Positions 12,186 through 22,756 of a DNA stretch of 64,000 nt are shown here, piece after piece. The DNA is from Bolinopsis microptera. Its lineage: Eukaryota > Ctenophora > Tentaculata > Lobata > Bolinopsidae. Position numbers and translations under genes: made by a program. Position 1 is the first letter of the stretch. The number at the start of each line of letters is the position of its first letter. The stretch lies in the NCBI RefSeq assembly GCF_026151205.1, contig NC_087084.1:10815453-10879452 (forward strand). Reading direction: 5' to 3'. The notes beneath the pieces were generated by a model, which was given only the letters and a program-made list of their open reading frames with translations, ran no database searches and was not told the origin of the DNA.

Positions 12186-13116
12186 CCTCACAGAATGGCC
12201 AAAAAAAGGAAGGTCTCTCAAAATCACAAAATACACTTTATTCCAGTTTTTATCTCATAAGAAGCTAAGTTGACACTCATATTTTTCTTCCCCGGGGTTG
12301 ATTTAATCTCATAAACATCTTTTCTTTGAGAAAAATTGGCCGGAAAATCTTCCTCAAAAAAAACATGCCTCACAGAATGGCCAAATCTGAATTTCTATAA
12401 TTTTTTGATGGAGATACTTTTTAAATTTCTATCACCACACGTTGTTAGAAAACCTATTAAGGAATGGGGAAATAACCTCAAACTCACGAAAAAACTGAGC
12501 TGCGAAAAATTATCTCACAAAAAAAAAGCCTCACAAAATGGACAAAAAAAATGAAAACGAGAAAATTCTATTTTTCTAAAACCTTTGGCTTTTGTTTCAG
12601 GCATGCTGCTGGTAGAAATATGCCTTGTTAACACCCCCATATATGTGAAATTTCTTAGAACTGAATAAAAAGGGCATAATTTGCTACACCAAAAATGGCT
12701 ATTTTGTGAGGCGTTGTTCATATTCCCTGATTTCATGATTTATAACCTTCATTCGGCTAGATTGGGGTGTTATTGTATGATAAATAGCTTGTGAATACTT
12801 TAGACCATCAAAACTAACATGTCTACATCAATAAAAGGAGTTTTAAATTTTGGCCATTTTGTGAGGCATATTTTGGCCATTTTGTGAGGCGTGTAGCCAT
12901 TTTAGCATTTTTTTGTGAGGCGTTGTTCATATTCCCTGATTTCATGATTTATAACCTTCATTCGGCTAGATTAGGGTGTTATTGTATGATAAATAGCTTG
13001 TGAATACTTTAGACCATCAAAACTAACATGTCTACATCAAAAAAAGGAGTTTTAAATTTTGGCCATTTTGTGAGGCATATTTTGGCCATTTTGTGAGGCG
13101 TGTAGCCATTTTAGCA
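12186..13116. mobile_element. Repeat element bounded by GCCTCACARAATGGCC words
   Basis: The left part has three GCCTCACA(G/A)AATGG(C/A)C words (12186, 12365, 12531). The right part carries the inverse GGCCATTTTGTGAGGC several times, within a tandem duplication of about 210 bp (12700-12912 and 12913-13125). No coding content. Confidence 0.7.
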
Positions 13117-13994
13117 TTTTTTTTCTTCCTATATTGAACAATGTTCGTTTTGTTTGATTAACACTATTCTTTAAACATCTTCTGTCATACTGGTGCCAGA
13201 AGTTCTCACCAAAATGCAAACTTAGTTCAAAAATTTGAAAACAAATTTTCAGTGCTCAAAATTTCTACATAAACAGTCATATTTATGCCAGAAAATGTGG
13301 TCCTAGTTAATGATTTCACCACAGGAAGTGTTGCCAGAAGACTTTTGTTTCATATGGTATCCACAAAACCTACCAGTCTTATATAAAAAATTAGTTACAA
13401 AAACAATTTTAATTCTCCTGTTTGCCACTCAGTTCTGGTCTAGCTAACAGGAAAATATATTGATATCCGACTGTTTTTGATTCAGTAGCCAAATCTCTAG
13501 ACCTAGTAACCGGTACTCGGTTACTAGTCTTTTGTGATAATATAAAGTGTGCGTATGTGGTAGATATTTATAAAGCGTACTCTACAATCTAGATCTATAA
13601 AACCGAGTACGAGTTAATAGTTATACGTTAGTCTTTTATCTCTTCGCTAAGTCTACAATTCTGCTACCTAACAATTGACTTACGAGAATAAGGACAATTA
13701 AATGTTCATAGATGTTCATTAATAATTATCAGTTGGGGAAATTGAGATTTCAAAAAGTTTATTTTCATGAATTTTTGTTTTTGATAATCACTGACGTTCA
13801 CTGTTCACTACAACTAAGAAAAAAAGAGAAAAAATTCGGATTTTTGATGGTTTTGAATGCCTTCTAGGGATCATATTAATCATTAATGTCCGTTCATAAT
13901 TATGTCCGTTCATTTAATGTCCGTCCAAATAAGGTCCGATAAGGTATTTATATAATATAATATAGATTATAGTTTGCAAATAGTGCAATCTCAT

Positions 13995-14270
13995 ACCTGC
14001 CTACAATTATTTTATGTGCAGCAAATTTGGAGTAAAAAACACCGCAATTAACCTAAATAACCTGTACAATTAGGCATTAGCCAAATTTGAAGCATTTTGG
14101 TAGTGGTACTCTTAGGTTGGAATATTCAACACAGTAGTATATAACGTTGCAATACACGATTTTTTAGTTTCATATATCTAATAACTTACAAGGTGAATGT
14201 ATTACACCGAGTTTCCCAACAACTGAAGCAGAACATTCTAGAATTAACCTCATAGAAGATAGATTGGCAG
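13995..14270 (+). repeat. Direct repeat, left of sulfotransferase gene
   Basis: About 276 bp, nearly identical to 16042-16301 and in the same orientation. It starts ACCTGCCTACAATTATT and ends AGATTGGCAG. No coding content. Confidence 0.9.
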
Positions 14271-14485
14271 ACACTGGAGATCTAAATGTAGCTTACGAGG
14301 AGTTATTCATTCGCCAAGATTCATCCTCTTTTGTTATTTCTCAATTATCGATATTGTTACTTGCCATCTGGTAATTATTGTATATATATATATATATATA
14401 TATGAAAAAACCGCTTTTTTTATTGTGTAGAAGTTCAGCAATGAAATATATATATATATATAATATTGATAATATAGGGGTCCTG

Positions 14486-14625
14486 GGGTCCGGACTCTGC
14501 GGCGTAAGACTCTTCGGCGTACGACTCTACGGCGGGTTTATAGGGTTAGGGTTAGGGTTAAGATTATGGTTAGGGTTGGGGTTAGGGTTAGAGTTAGGGT
14601 TAGAGTCTTACGCCGTAAAGTCCTG
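14486..14625. repeat. Interstitial telomere-like TTAGGG array inside an inverted repeat
   Basis: An imperfect (TTAGGG)n run at about 14538-14603 lies between GGCGTAAGACTCT (14501 on) and its inverse AGAGTCTTACGCC. A second CCCTAA-type stretch is at 25487-25540. Confidence 0.75.
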
Positions 14626-14852
14626 GACCGGCGGACCCACATTTGGCTCAACAAAGCGCGTATCTTTAAATAAAGTGAACTTTATTTTTTACTGTTACCG
14701 TTCAACATGAGCATTTCAATTTATTCGTTCGCTTGTTTTAAAACTGTTGTCAGTTTGTTCGAGTATAACAGTTATATATTTGCATTGAATGGAGAGTTAA
14801 TTTTAGTTGTAATAATTTAAATTTTCAGACCAGAGTCCAGAACTATTTGTCC

Positions 14853-15899
14853 ATGGCAGAAGGTCGTAAACATAACCGAAAGATAGATAAACTGTTCAAA
14901 ACTCTCCTTTTTTGGACTCTTGTCTTTGTTGGTTTTATCCTCTTCTTGAAACCAAACGTTGGGTATATTATTACCAGCGAATATTCAAAAGGCAGTGTTA
15001 CCAATGATCTTCATCTCACTCCACCTTCTCACCAGTGGATCGAACAGCAAATAAACCGGACTATGGCTATGTTAAACTATGAGTATGAAGCTCTCAGTCC
15101 ACCCAACATGTGGATATGCAGGAATCCAAGACAAACTTACTATTTCCCTAAAATCAAGACCATATTTACAGGCATCCCCAAATCCGGGTCTTCAAACTGG
15201 AAAGAGTTCCTAATGAGAGCGGAAGGTATCTTGAATGTGAGTTTAGGATCAAGTCAAGTCAATACCATTCACAGGTTGTATTCCAATCAGTTCCGGTTAG
15301 GCCGAGGCGCTCATTCAAAAGCTGATGACGTTAACAAGGCAGTTACAAGAGGTGAAAATATTTTCAGTTTTGCAGTGGTTCGCAACCCCTGGACCAGGTT
15401 AGTCTCTGGGTACAGAGACAAACTGTCCGGCGAGGCGACACCTGGGAGACCTGCTTTTCCAGCAATAGCCCGGATGATAGCACATGAGATGGACCTGCAA
15501 GATAACATGACCAATAGCGGAACACACCCCACTTTTAACCAGTATCTGAGATGGCTGGTGGACAATCCTAATATGTTAAATGACCACTTTACACCCCAGC
15601 ACCTCCAACTGTGCATCCCTTCAGCTAGATACGACTACGTCATACCTTTAGAGTACAGCGGTGTTCTCAACAAGGACATTAACCAGAAGATAAACACTAC
15701 TCTGCAGCTGTCTGGTGCATATGACTCTGTTAGTGATCCTAGATTGCAGTCCTCAGCTGTTCTGGCCAGGGAGTGGCTATCTCAACAGGATCACCAGGTC
15801 ATTGATAGGTTGTACCACATTTACAAAGCGGATTTCGCTTTAATGGACTACAGCAACTTCTCCCACCCTGATTTTCCTTTACCGATGCATAGAAAGTAA
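14853..15899 (+). CDS. Golgi carbohydrate sulfotransferase, HNK-1ST/chondroitin-4-ST type
   Basis: 348 residues, intronless in its coding part. Type II membrane protein: basic N-terminus, then the signal anchor LLFWTLVFVGFILFL (about 18-32), then a lumenal domain. PAPS-binding motifs of the Sulfotransfer_2 family: 5'-phosphosulfate loop GIPKSGSSNWKEF at 107-119 and 3'-phosphate segment FAVVRNPWTRLVSGYRDK at about 173-190; a later YDYVIPLEYSG corresponds to the family's conserved F-E segment. It would transfer sulfate from PAPS to a glycan in the Golgi; the exact glycan cannot be told. I chose the ATG in CCATGG. An AG acceptor (ATTTTCAG) about 25 bp upstream suggests a separate 5'UTR exon. Confidence 0.88.
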   Translation: MAEGRKHNRKIDKLFKTLLFWTLVFVGFILFLKPNVGYIITSEYSKGSVTNDLHLTPPSHQWIEQQINRTMAMLNYEYEALSPPNMWICRNPRQTYYFPKIKTIFTGIPKSGSSNWKEFLMRAEGILNVSLGSSQVNTIHRLYSNQFRLGRGAHSKADDVNKAVTRGENIFSFAVVRNPWTRLVSGYRDKLSGEATPGRPAFPAIARMIAHEMDLQDNMTNSGTHPTFNQYLRWLVDNPNMLNDHFTPQHLQLCIPSARYDYVIPLEYSGVLNKDINQKINTTLQLSGAYDSVSDPRLQSSAVLAREWLSQQDHQVIDRLYHIYKADFALMDYSNFSHPDFPLPMHRK

Positions 15900-16041
15900 A
15901 ATAATTTCCTTTGCTCACTTTGGCATGAAGAAAGTTTTGGCATGTATACTTTTAGCCAACTTTGGGGATTTTTATTGCAAAAATGGCGCTCAATAATTAT
16001 TGTAACTGTATATTGATTTAACTGCTCAAGTTCCTTCTATT

Positions 16042-16301
16042 ACCTGCCTACAATTATTCTATGTGCAGCAAATTTGGAGGAAAAATACCGCAATTAACCT
16101 GTACAATTAGGCATGAGTCAAATTTGAAGCATTTAGGTACTCTCAGGTTTCAATATTCAACACCGTTGTATATAACGTTACAATACACGATTGTTTAGTT
16201 TCATACATCTAATAACTTACAAGGTGAATGTATTACACCGAGTTTCCCAACAATTCAAGCAGAACATTCTAGAATTAACCACATAGAAGGTAGATTGGCA
16301 G
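16042..16301 (+). repeat. Direct repeat, right of sulfotransferase gene
   Basis: About 260-bp copy of 13995-14270 with small deletions. The two copies bracket the whole sulfotransferase gene. It is followed by three copies of GCAACATTAGATTCCA (16353-16425) and a sequence containing CCGAAATGTCGACATC. Confidence 0.9.
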
Positions 16302-16598
16302 CCATGATGAGCTAATAGAGATAATATAAGATGAGCTGGCGATGAGCATACATGAGCAACATTAGATTCCAACAACAACAGCAACATTAGATTCCAAGAA
16401 CAACAGCAACATTAGATTCCAACACTATGTGTGTGTCCATGACAAAGGCATGTCGCCGAAATGTCGACATCTTATTTGTTTTGAAACACTGAGTGGAGAT
16501 TCTCACTTCATCACCAACTATCAACAAAATATAATTGTATATTAATTTAACTGCTCAAGTTCCTTCTATTATCTTATCATTGACTCTTATTTTTTAAA

Positions 16599-16853
16599 TT
16601 ATGGTCGTGTTGAGGGTTTCATTCCATAACGAGAAAGAAAACCTGAGACGTTCCGCACTCCTTTGATGTGATGCATAGTGAAGTTGAAGGCTGCTAGCTC
16701 CTGTAATCGTCGTATCACCGTGGGGTTAGCTTTGAATATAGTGTCCAGGTGGAGGAGACTCTTGCAGTCGGTAATCACTTTAAATGTCTTAGCTCCTCTA
16801 AGATAGACATCCCAGTGTTTCAAAATTGTCTTCAGTGTTTCAAACTTGCACAT
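16599..16853 (-). pseudogene. Ty3/gypsy polymerase fragment (RNase H region)
   Basis: 85-codon open fragment reading HWDVYLRGAKTFKVITDCKS, then TVIRRLQELAAFNFTMHHIK and NVSGFLSRYG. This is the RNase H part of Ty3/gypsy retrotransposon polyproteins, where H-W..YL.G..F.V.TD.KSL and H..G..N..AD.LSR are conserved. The D of the usual ADxLSR is changed to G. No LTRs, protease or integrase nearby; a dead fragment. Confidence 0.8.
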
Positions 16854-17195
16854 AACGACTCCAATTCAAGCTTTGTTGGACCCCATTATCTCTTGTGTTG
16901 AGGAACTGTATGCTTAATAGATCTGATTGCTAACAATACTCATATAATTATAATGGTTAATAAATGCAACTGATAATTCAGGGGGATATAAAACCATCCG
17001 CGTAACGGTTAAATTGAGGATGTTACATATCGCCAAAGATTGTCCTTTCCTCGCGTTTTAATTGCTTACCAATTACTTGTTTGTGAATTGTGAGTTTAGT
17101 AACTATAATCCTTAACTATAGTTATCTTATTCTATAGTTAACTATCGGGGAGTGCACAGGAGAAACCTAATCCTGTGAAAGCATCCAACTACTCG

Positions 17196-17437
17196 TGTGC
17201 ACGTGGTAGTGCACGTGGTAGTGCACGTGGTGGTGCACGTGGACGTGCACGTGGTAGTGCACGTGGTAGTGCACGTGGTGGTGCACGTGGACGTGCACGT
17301 GGTAGTGCACGTGGTAGTGCACGTGGTAGTGCACGTGGTAGTGCACGTGGTAGTGCACGTGGTAGTGCACGTGGTAGTGCACGTGGTAGTGCACGTGGTA
17401 GTGCACGTGGTAGTGCACGTGGTAGTGCACGTGGTGC
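17196..17437 (+). repeat. 12-bp minisatellite GTGCACGTGGTA, about 20 copies
   Basis: Nearly perfect 12-bp units, with variants GTGGTG and GTGGAC. Each unit contains the palindromic E-box CACGTG. All six frames stay open because the unit is a multiple of three and lacks stops, so the long open frames here are not genes. It lies 125 bp upstream of the secreted-peptide start at 17563. Confidence 0.95.
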
Positions 17438-17562
17438 ACACAGAGACATCCTCTAATGAGGTCCGGGAACCATTCGAGTATTAAGCACCAGCGGTCGTAG
17501 AGACCCTATCAGTTCTTTGCACCTTCTCTTGAGGATCTATCTATTGGCCGACATCACTGAAG

Positions 17563-17739
17563 ATGAGGTATGCGCTCCTGCTGCTGGTTCTAGTCTTCAC
17601 TCTCAGCTTCTTCGTGGAAGCTAAAAAGTGCACAAAAACGTTCAAACGTAATATATTTAAAAAGCACCATCAATGTTTGATCAAGGGATTAAAGTCAAAA
17701 ATTGGATGCCCCTACAGCAAAAACCCAGAGATAAGATGA
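17563..17739 (+). CDS. Signal-peptide exon of a small secreted Lys/Cys-rich protein
   Basis: The ATG opens MRYALLLLVLVFTLSFFVEA, a strong signal peptide with predicted cleavage after residue 20, followed by a lysine-rich segment with three cysteines (KKCTKTFKRN...) and a stop after 58 codons. Two readings are possible. It may be a complete short secreted cationic peptide. Or it may splice at AAAC|GTAATA (17647) in phase 1 into the Cys-rich exon at 18127, which also enters in phase 1. The second gives a normal secreted modular protein. Family not recognised. Confidence 0.55.
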   Translation: MRYALLLLVLVFTLSFFVEAKKCTKTFKRNIFKKHHQCLIKGLKSKIGCPYSKNPEIR

Positions 17740-18126
17740 AATTTTTGACCCACCTAGAGTGAACTAGGGTCGAGCTTGCGGTAAGAATTGCACACAGGGT
17801 GAGTGATTTGTAAGCTTTTTGGTTGATACAAGTTGTTCTTTAGTCGTAAAGTAAGCAACATTTTTCCAAGATTCTTTTGCTATTAACTGAATATAAATGA
17901 GGTTTTCAAGGTAAATGTTGCTTCATGAGTTGTCTTTAAACATGGCCTTTGCTTGATAAATGTGCGTATTTGGTCCATCTAAAAGTCTCTATGACCTTCA
18001 GAAGCTGATAGTAATGTCCTCCGTACAACTTTAGCTGCACATTCTTCTAATTCTTTTATGAGAGTGGTCATTCTACTCGATGGTAGGGAAACTGTGTGTG
18101 GATTACTTCTAAAACTTTCAATGCAG

Positions 18127-18310
18127 ATGCAGCAAAGAATTGGAGAGATGACAAGCGATGTGGAGCAAAGTACCGTCTAGGTAACGGTTCTCAAGCCCAG
18201 TGTGACCCCAACAGTTCATCTCGATGCTGTTCCAGCAAGGGTTACTGTGCGAACACCCGACTACACTGTAATTGTCTCAACAGGTGTGTTGACTATGGGG
18301 TATGGGGGTG
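18127..18310 (+). CDS. Exon encoding an animal hevein-like Cys-rich domain
   Basis: Reads AAKNWRDDKRCGAKYRLGNG then QCDPNSSSRCCSSKGYCAN and LHCNCLNRCVDYG. The spacing C-x(10-13)-QCDP..CCS..G.C....HC.C..C.DY is a short module I recognise from many marine-animal secreted proteins; it resembles chitin-binding hevein domains (CCS..G.CG). Acceptor TCAATGCAG; two donors possible, GGG|GTATGG at about 18299 or GG|GTGAGT near 18308. Probably secreted and possibly glycan-binding (inference). Which exons it joins is unresolved. Confidence 0.65.
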
Positions 18311-18521
18311 AGTAACTTTTTAGATTGATATCTTCTAAAGAGGAAGATTACCTCGGTAACGCCCAATTAAAATCCTCTCATTCACAGTATCCTTGTTATT
18401 CCTTGCTCTGAAGCTCCTATAGTTAGTTCTGAAGTCTTTTAAAAATTTCGTCTTTGTCACCGAATTTCCTCGCACATTATTTGCTGACCTGCCGTTTTTC
18501 TGGATGTGGGGTGCTTAGCGA

Positions 18522-18932
18522 TTGTGTGGATGGAAAATCGAAAACATCCGTCAACTAAACAGACACCCTTGCTCCGACTCCATCAAGTTCAAACTCTGGC
18601 TGATGGGTAAAGATGAAACGAAATACCATGTTGTAGCTGCACAAATGAGGATTCCTCGCTCATCCAACATTGCAGAAGGTTGGCATCACGGATTCCATTC
18701 AATGCTGTCCTGCTCGAAGCCCACAATTTGGAAGTTCCTTGATTGCCTTAAAGCAGAACAAGCCCTTACAGACGTGAAGAAAACCAAGAGAGACGGGCGG
18801 GAACTACCTGAGCCACGTGCACCCAAATGGATCCGTTATGATCGACAACTTCAGAGAATTGTAGATGATTACGACAACTACAGCAACCCTATGGATTTCC
18901 TTAAAGCTATCGGAAATTTGACTATGCTTTAG
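18522..18932 (+). pseudogene. MULE-like transposase, C-terminal fragment
   Basis: About 136 codons: IAEGWHHGFHSMLSCSKPTI, WKFLDCLKAEQALTDVKKTK, then a C-terminal LDYL-like end, here MDFLKAIGNLTML. This matches the C-terminus of MULE/FLYWCH-type transposase-derived proteins in animals (N..EGWH..F......P..WKFI..L..EQ). A stop codon lies directly upstream and the catalytic domain is absent, so it is a truncated remnant. Confidence 0.65.
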
Positions 18933-19651
18933 ATTTGATTCTGTTATATAGTATTATATTGAATTAATTTATAACATTTAAATAACATTGAAACTATTGT
19001 CCAATTTATCGACATCAAATGAAAATAAACTGTGGTAGTAAACTATGGCTCAGATCATATCTCAAATTGGACATGTTACGTATACAATTTAGCAAGTAAC
19101 AGTTTAGATCATGTCTCTAATTGGAAATGTGTCGTATTGAAATCAGGTCACAATTTCGGACAGATGTCGTTTTTTTCTGGTACCCTGATTCGGACAGGAG
19201 TCGTGTTACACATGTGGGGAGCGAAGTTAGGATTGGTGGTTGATGTCCCGATCCAAGTGTTTTCGTAGTATGAAGCAAACTCAGCCATGTCTGTTCGTAA
19301 CCCAATCCACCGACTGCTTCAGATACGAGGTATTTCGTCGGTTGATCTCCACCAGAAGCCTTTCTTTTCAAGTTCTGTTTGCTGACGTGGACGGTCGTTT
19401 CAGCTTGGTGGACAGGGTGAGTGTGGTCAGGGACAGGAGTAGGAGTGATCAGTTGTTTGTCCACGGTACGGATGCGGGCTCTGCAACCCTTTCGGAAATC
19501 CGAACATTTCCAGTAGGAGGGATTACACAGGATTTACACAGGATTAAAATTAAATTATAGATCCATTATCATGGACCGTCATAATTGTTTACAGAAGTTA
19601 ATGAAAACAATCATCTTTGCTTGAAGTCAGGGCCAGGGTTATCCTTGAGTC

Positions 19652-21436
19652 TTAATTATGACTAACTCGCGAGGTTCTCACCAAATTGATAGTAAAATTG
19701 TTTAAGTTTCGTGCATTTGAATTACGCTGACGCGTATCTTCGGTGAAGCTATTTCGCTCATCGGAGCAGCGAAGGAAAAAAGTGCACACACAGTTGACAG
19801 CATAGGAGCGCCTTTCTTGAAATTGAGTATACTGTGGGGTGTTTGGTTGAATATCAAGTGAGCGGTGGCAGTGAATATGGAGGCTCTGGTGATTTTGAGG
19901 AATTACAGTTGAGTAAGGAGACAAAATTTCCATGAGATGCTCTTTGAGATTTGTTTCATTGATATTGCTGGAGTCGGTGATTTCATTGCTTATTTCAATG
20001 ATTGGCATTTGAGAAAGATTTTTGACTAATTTCGACCTCTGTTTTGAATACAAGTCACATATGTAAAGAACATGCGACTCGTCTTCGATGGTCTCAACGC
20101 CCATACTTGATTGGCACCAACCACATAGTCTTTGCTCACGGGGTGTGTTGGAGTATCTGCCTCTTTCAATATGGAGATCATGTGCGCTGATTCTAAGTTT
20201 TGTGGTACTGTAACGACGAGAAAAGCCTTTGCATAAGTATAAGTAGGGCTCTCGGTTGAAGGTGTGTTTGATTGAGTGATAGAATGAGAGTTTAGAGGAA
20301 GTAGATTTTTGATATTGCCAACATTTTTTGAATTGATTGGTTAGAGCTTCGATGATTTTAGGAATTCTATACTTTTTGCTGCATAGTGGTTTGATGGATT
20401 GACTAAAATTTGACTGATTTATGAGGGAGTCTTTTAATAATTTGTGATCACTTACAGGGTTGGGCGCGGCTTTGTTAGCTGCATTTGTATTGAGAATTCG
20501 GTGCGCAGTTACGTGATCTAGTTTGTAAATTTCATCTAGTTCAAGGAGTGGTTTTATGTATCGATACCAAGGTAAGTTTAGTGATTTTTGTTCTTTTACG
20601 GCTGCAGTGACAAACGAATTCGACTTTGATTTTGTATTTAGCCTTTTGAAGTAATTTAACGTTAAGCGAATTGATTGATAAATCAAAGGAATTCTTCCTG
20701 TTTCTCCCCAAACACCTACATTTGATGCTTTACGATGGACTCCCAATGCCCATTTTAGGAATGAAATATGCACTCTTTCTTGCAGAGAGGCGCTGATTTT
20801 TTTAAGTAAGTTAGTAGCGGTTGCTTCTGTCGAGTTAATCGTTTTGCAAAGAGATTCATTGATCGTACTAGTGGGTGTCCATATCGGAGCACCATATAAT
20901 AGAATGGGCTTGATGAGAGAGTCGAACAGTGTAAGGAGTGCTTTAAAAGATAACTTTGAACGCATGACAACCCTTTTCAGGCCAAAAAATGCACGCATTG
21001 CTTTGGTTTTAAGGTTTTGTTGAGCGATCTGTACTTGACCCGATTGATGAAGTTCAAATCCAAGGTAACAATAACTGTCAACAATTTCAAGATTAGATCC
21101 GTTGAGTGTAAATTTGATGTTTTGTATGTCCTGTTTTAACGTTTTCTTACCAAAGATGACTGCTTGAGTTTTGAGTTCATTGATTTCAATGCCCCACTCC
21201 TTACAAAAATTACCGAGAATATTAAGTTGCTTTTGAGTGGTTTCCTGGTCGAGTGAAAGGAGTATAAAGGTGAAAGGAGTATAAAGGTGTCGTCTCTTCG
21301 CTTGTCGAAGACGTATCTGAAGCCATTTAGGACAGGGTTCTCCGAGCCTTGTTTGCGTCCAGGGATAAACTGAAGATTGGTTTCCATTGTGGATTGCGAT
21401 AAGTGATCTCCATACTGCTGTCCTATATGTACTCAT
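19652..21436 (-). pseudogene. Dead non-LTR retrotransposon (LINE) reverse-transcriptase 3' part
   Basis: A 594-codon open stretch on the minus strand covering the RT thumb and C-terminal region. ILGNFCKEWGIEINELKTQA, VDSYCYLGFELHQSGQ and FDSLIKPILLYGAPIW are standard LINE RT blocks; later, CGWCQSSMGVETIEDESHVL with C/H residues is the C-terminal zinc-knuckle-like part. The active-site YADD is damaged: a neighbouring frame reads RRDDTFILLS, and a short duplication (GTATAAAGGTGAAAGGA, 21257-21286) shifts the frame there. The finger/palm region is deleted and no endonuclease domain is present. Confidence 0.85.
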
Positions 21437-21604
21437 GTCCTGTGATGTGATCGACAGCTTGTTAGGGTACGGCTAGCACGATCCTGTTCTCAACTAGTCA
21501 CTCACGTATCGATGGATCAGATCTTAAGCGATCACATCAGCTTTAGAACGTCACGAGATTACCTGTGAGCTTGTGAAATACGAATGTGAACCGAAATTAC
21601 AATA

Positions 21605-21720
21605 TGATCCAAATTTCGGACAGATGTCGCCAAAAACGATTCCTGTCCGACAGCGACATCTGTCCGAAATGCCTAATTCAGCTTTCGGACAGATGTCGCT
21701 GTCGGACAGATGTCGCCCAA
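21605..21720. repeat. Inverted and direct TTTCGGACAGATGTCG words
   Basis: Four copies (two direct, one inverse, one partial) within 115 bp; one more at 19155 on the other side of the dead LINE. Could be ends of a small element that received the LINE. Confidence 0.65.
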
Positions 21721-22054
21721 TTCTCTGTAGAACTAGCGGTGACATTTATTGTAACAAAGTTGGGAAGAGGAGCATATATACGGTGGAGAAGTAACATATT
21801 TCAAAATCAACACATAGTGAAAGTGTGAGGACGATGTACGGTTCATGGTTGTGGAGTAAGATGCAAATTGTTATTAGCGTCTAAGTGCGTCTATTAGCGT
21901 CTAAGTGCGTCTAAGTGCAATAGAACGTAGCTTGTGTTGTACAATACCATGCAACTGATAACCGCTAATACAATTGAAAGTACCAATTATTATATTTGAA
22001 TGCCGAATATGATATACTTTACACAAAAAACATAAAATGGTTGTGTGTTATTCG

Positions 22055-22528
22055 TACTATTACAAAACTTTATATCCAGTTGATGGAGGATGGAGTGACT
22101 TTGGTGATTGGTCAAAGTGCTCTGCTGACTGTGGTGGAGGAACAAAGAAAAGGGACAGGACCTGTACTAACCCTGCACCTGAACACGAAGGAGCTGAATG
22201 CAAAGAAGAGGAATCAGAAATCCAGGATTGTAACACTTATGACTGTCTATGGCCAGATTTTAAAGTAACAGTAGTCGATAAGACATTCCCCATGCACGCA
22301 GGTATACGTGCGACCCTCACCTACGCTATCACTGAACTGACAGAAGAAGTAAATATCTTCTGGATGGATGAATTTGGCAGAGAAATATCGTTAGCACGGG
22401 AAAGTGAACCATACAACGAAACTACCCGTAGACAGGTGTTAGTGCTGAATTTACACCGGTTCGCCGACAGTACCTTCACCTGCGTGGTTACCGCAGGATC
22501 GACAGTATCCTACTGCTCAGTCTTTTGA
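22055..22528 (+). CDS. TSP1 repeat plus Ig-like domain (terminal exon of a secreted/surface protein)
   Basis: Following acceptor TATATCCAG the exon reads GGWSDFGDWSKCSADCGGGT then KKRDRTCTNPAPEHEGAEC and IQDCNTYDC, a complete thrombospondin type-1 repeat (W..W..C...CGGG...R.R.C, six cysteines). An Ig-like domain follows: WPDFKVTVVDKTFPMHAG ... TLTYAITELTEEVNIFW ... ADSTFTCVV, ending in a stop after SYCSVF. It may be the last exon of the gene beginning at 17563 or 18127, now interrupted by two transposon remnants; the phases do not prove it. Confidence 0.75.
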   Translation, partial: YYYKTLYPVDGGWSDFGDWSKCSADCGGGTKKRDRTCTNPAPEHEGAECKEEESEIQDCNTYDCLWPDFKVTVVDKTFPMHAGIRATLTYAITELTEEVNIFWMDEFGREISLARESEPYNETTRRQVLVLNLHRFADSTFTCVVTAGSTVSYCSVF

Positions 22529-22678
22529 AGAGATTTTAAAGGTCAACTTTTACTGTAAGTTTCTAGCCAGCATATGAGCACAGAATCTCCTTCTTTTATT
22601 TAGTTCACCTATGATATATTTTGTGTTTCTATATTAACTATTCATGATGAATGCCTTTAATATTTAAAATTTCCTCAG

Positions 22679-22756
22679 CTGTAAGGAACTAAGGACGGAT
22701 ATAATCCCTATCACCTGCACCATCCAAGGATTGACCGAAAAAGCAAATATAATTTA
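22679..22756 (+). pseudogene. Decayed second Ig-like exon
   Basis: After CCTCAG it reads CKELRTDIIPITCTIQGLTE then KANII and a stop. IPITCTIQGLTEKANI parallels RATLTYAITELTEEVNI of the Ig domain 350 bp upstream, so this looks like a duplicated, now broken, Ig exon. Confidence 0.55.

Noticed and set aside
16430-16470. Possible hammerhead-ribozyme strand (CCGAAATGTCGAC)
   Set aside because: The required CTGANGA core strand is not found at suitable distance upstream.
17142-17484. Several open frames of 86-99 codons in all phases
   Set aside because: They are translations of a 12-bp repeat without stop codons; no gene features.
19032-19560. Overlapping open frames on both strands
   Set aside because: No motif, signal peptide or splice support; includes a repeated GGACAGATGTCG word.
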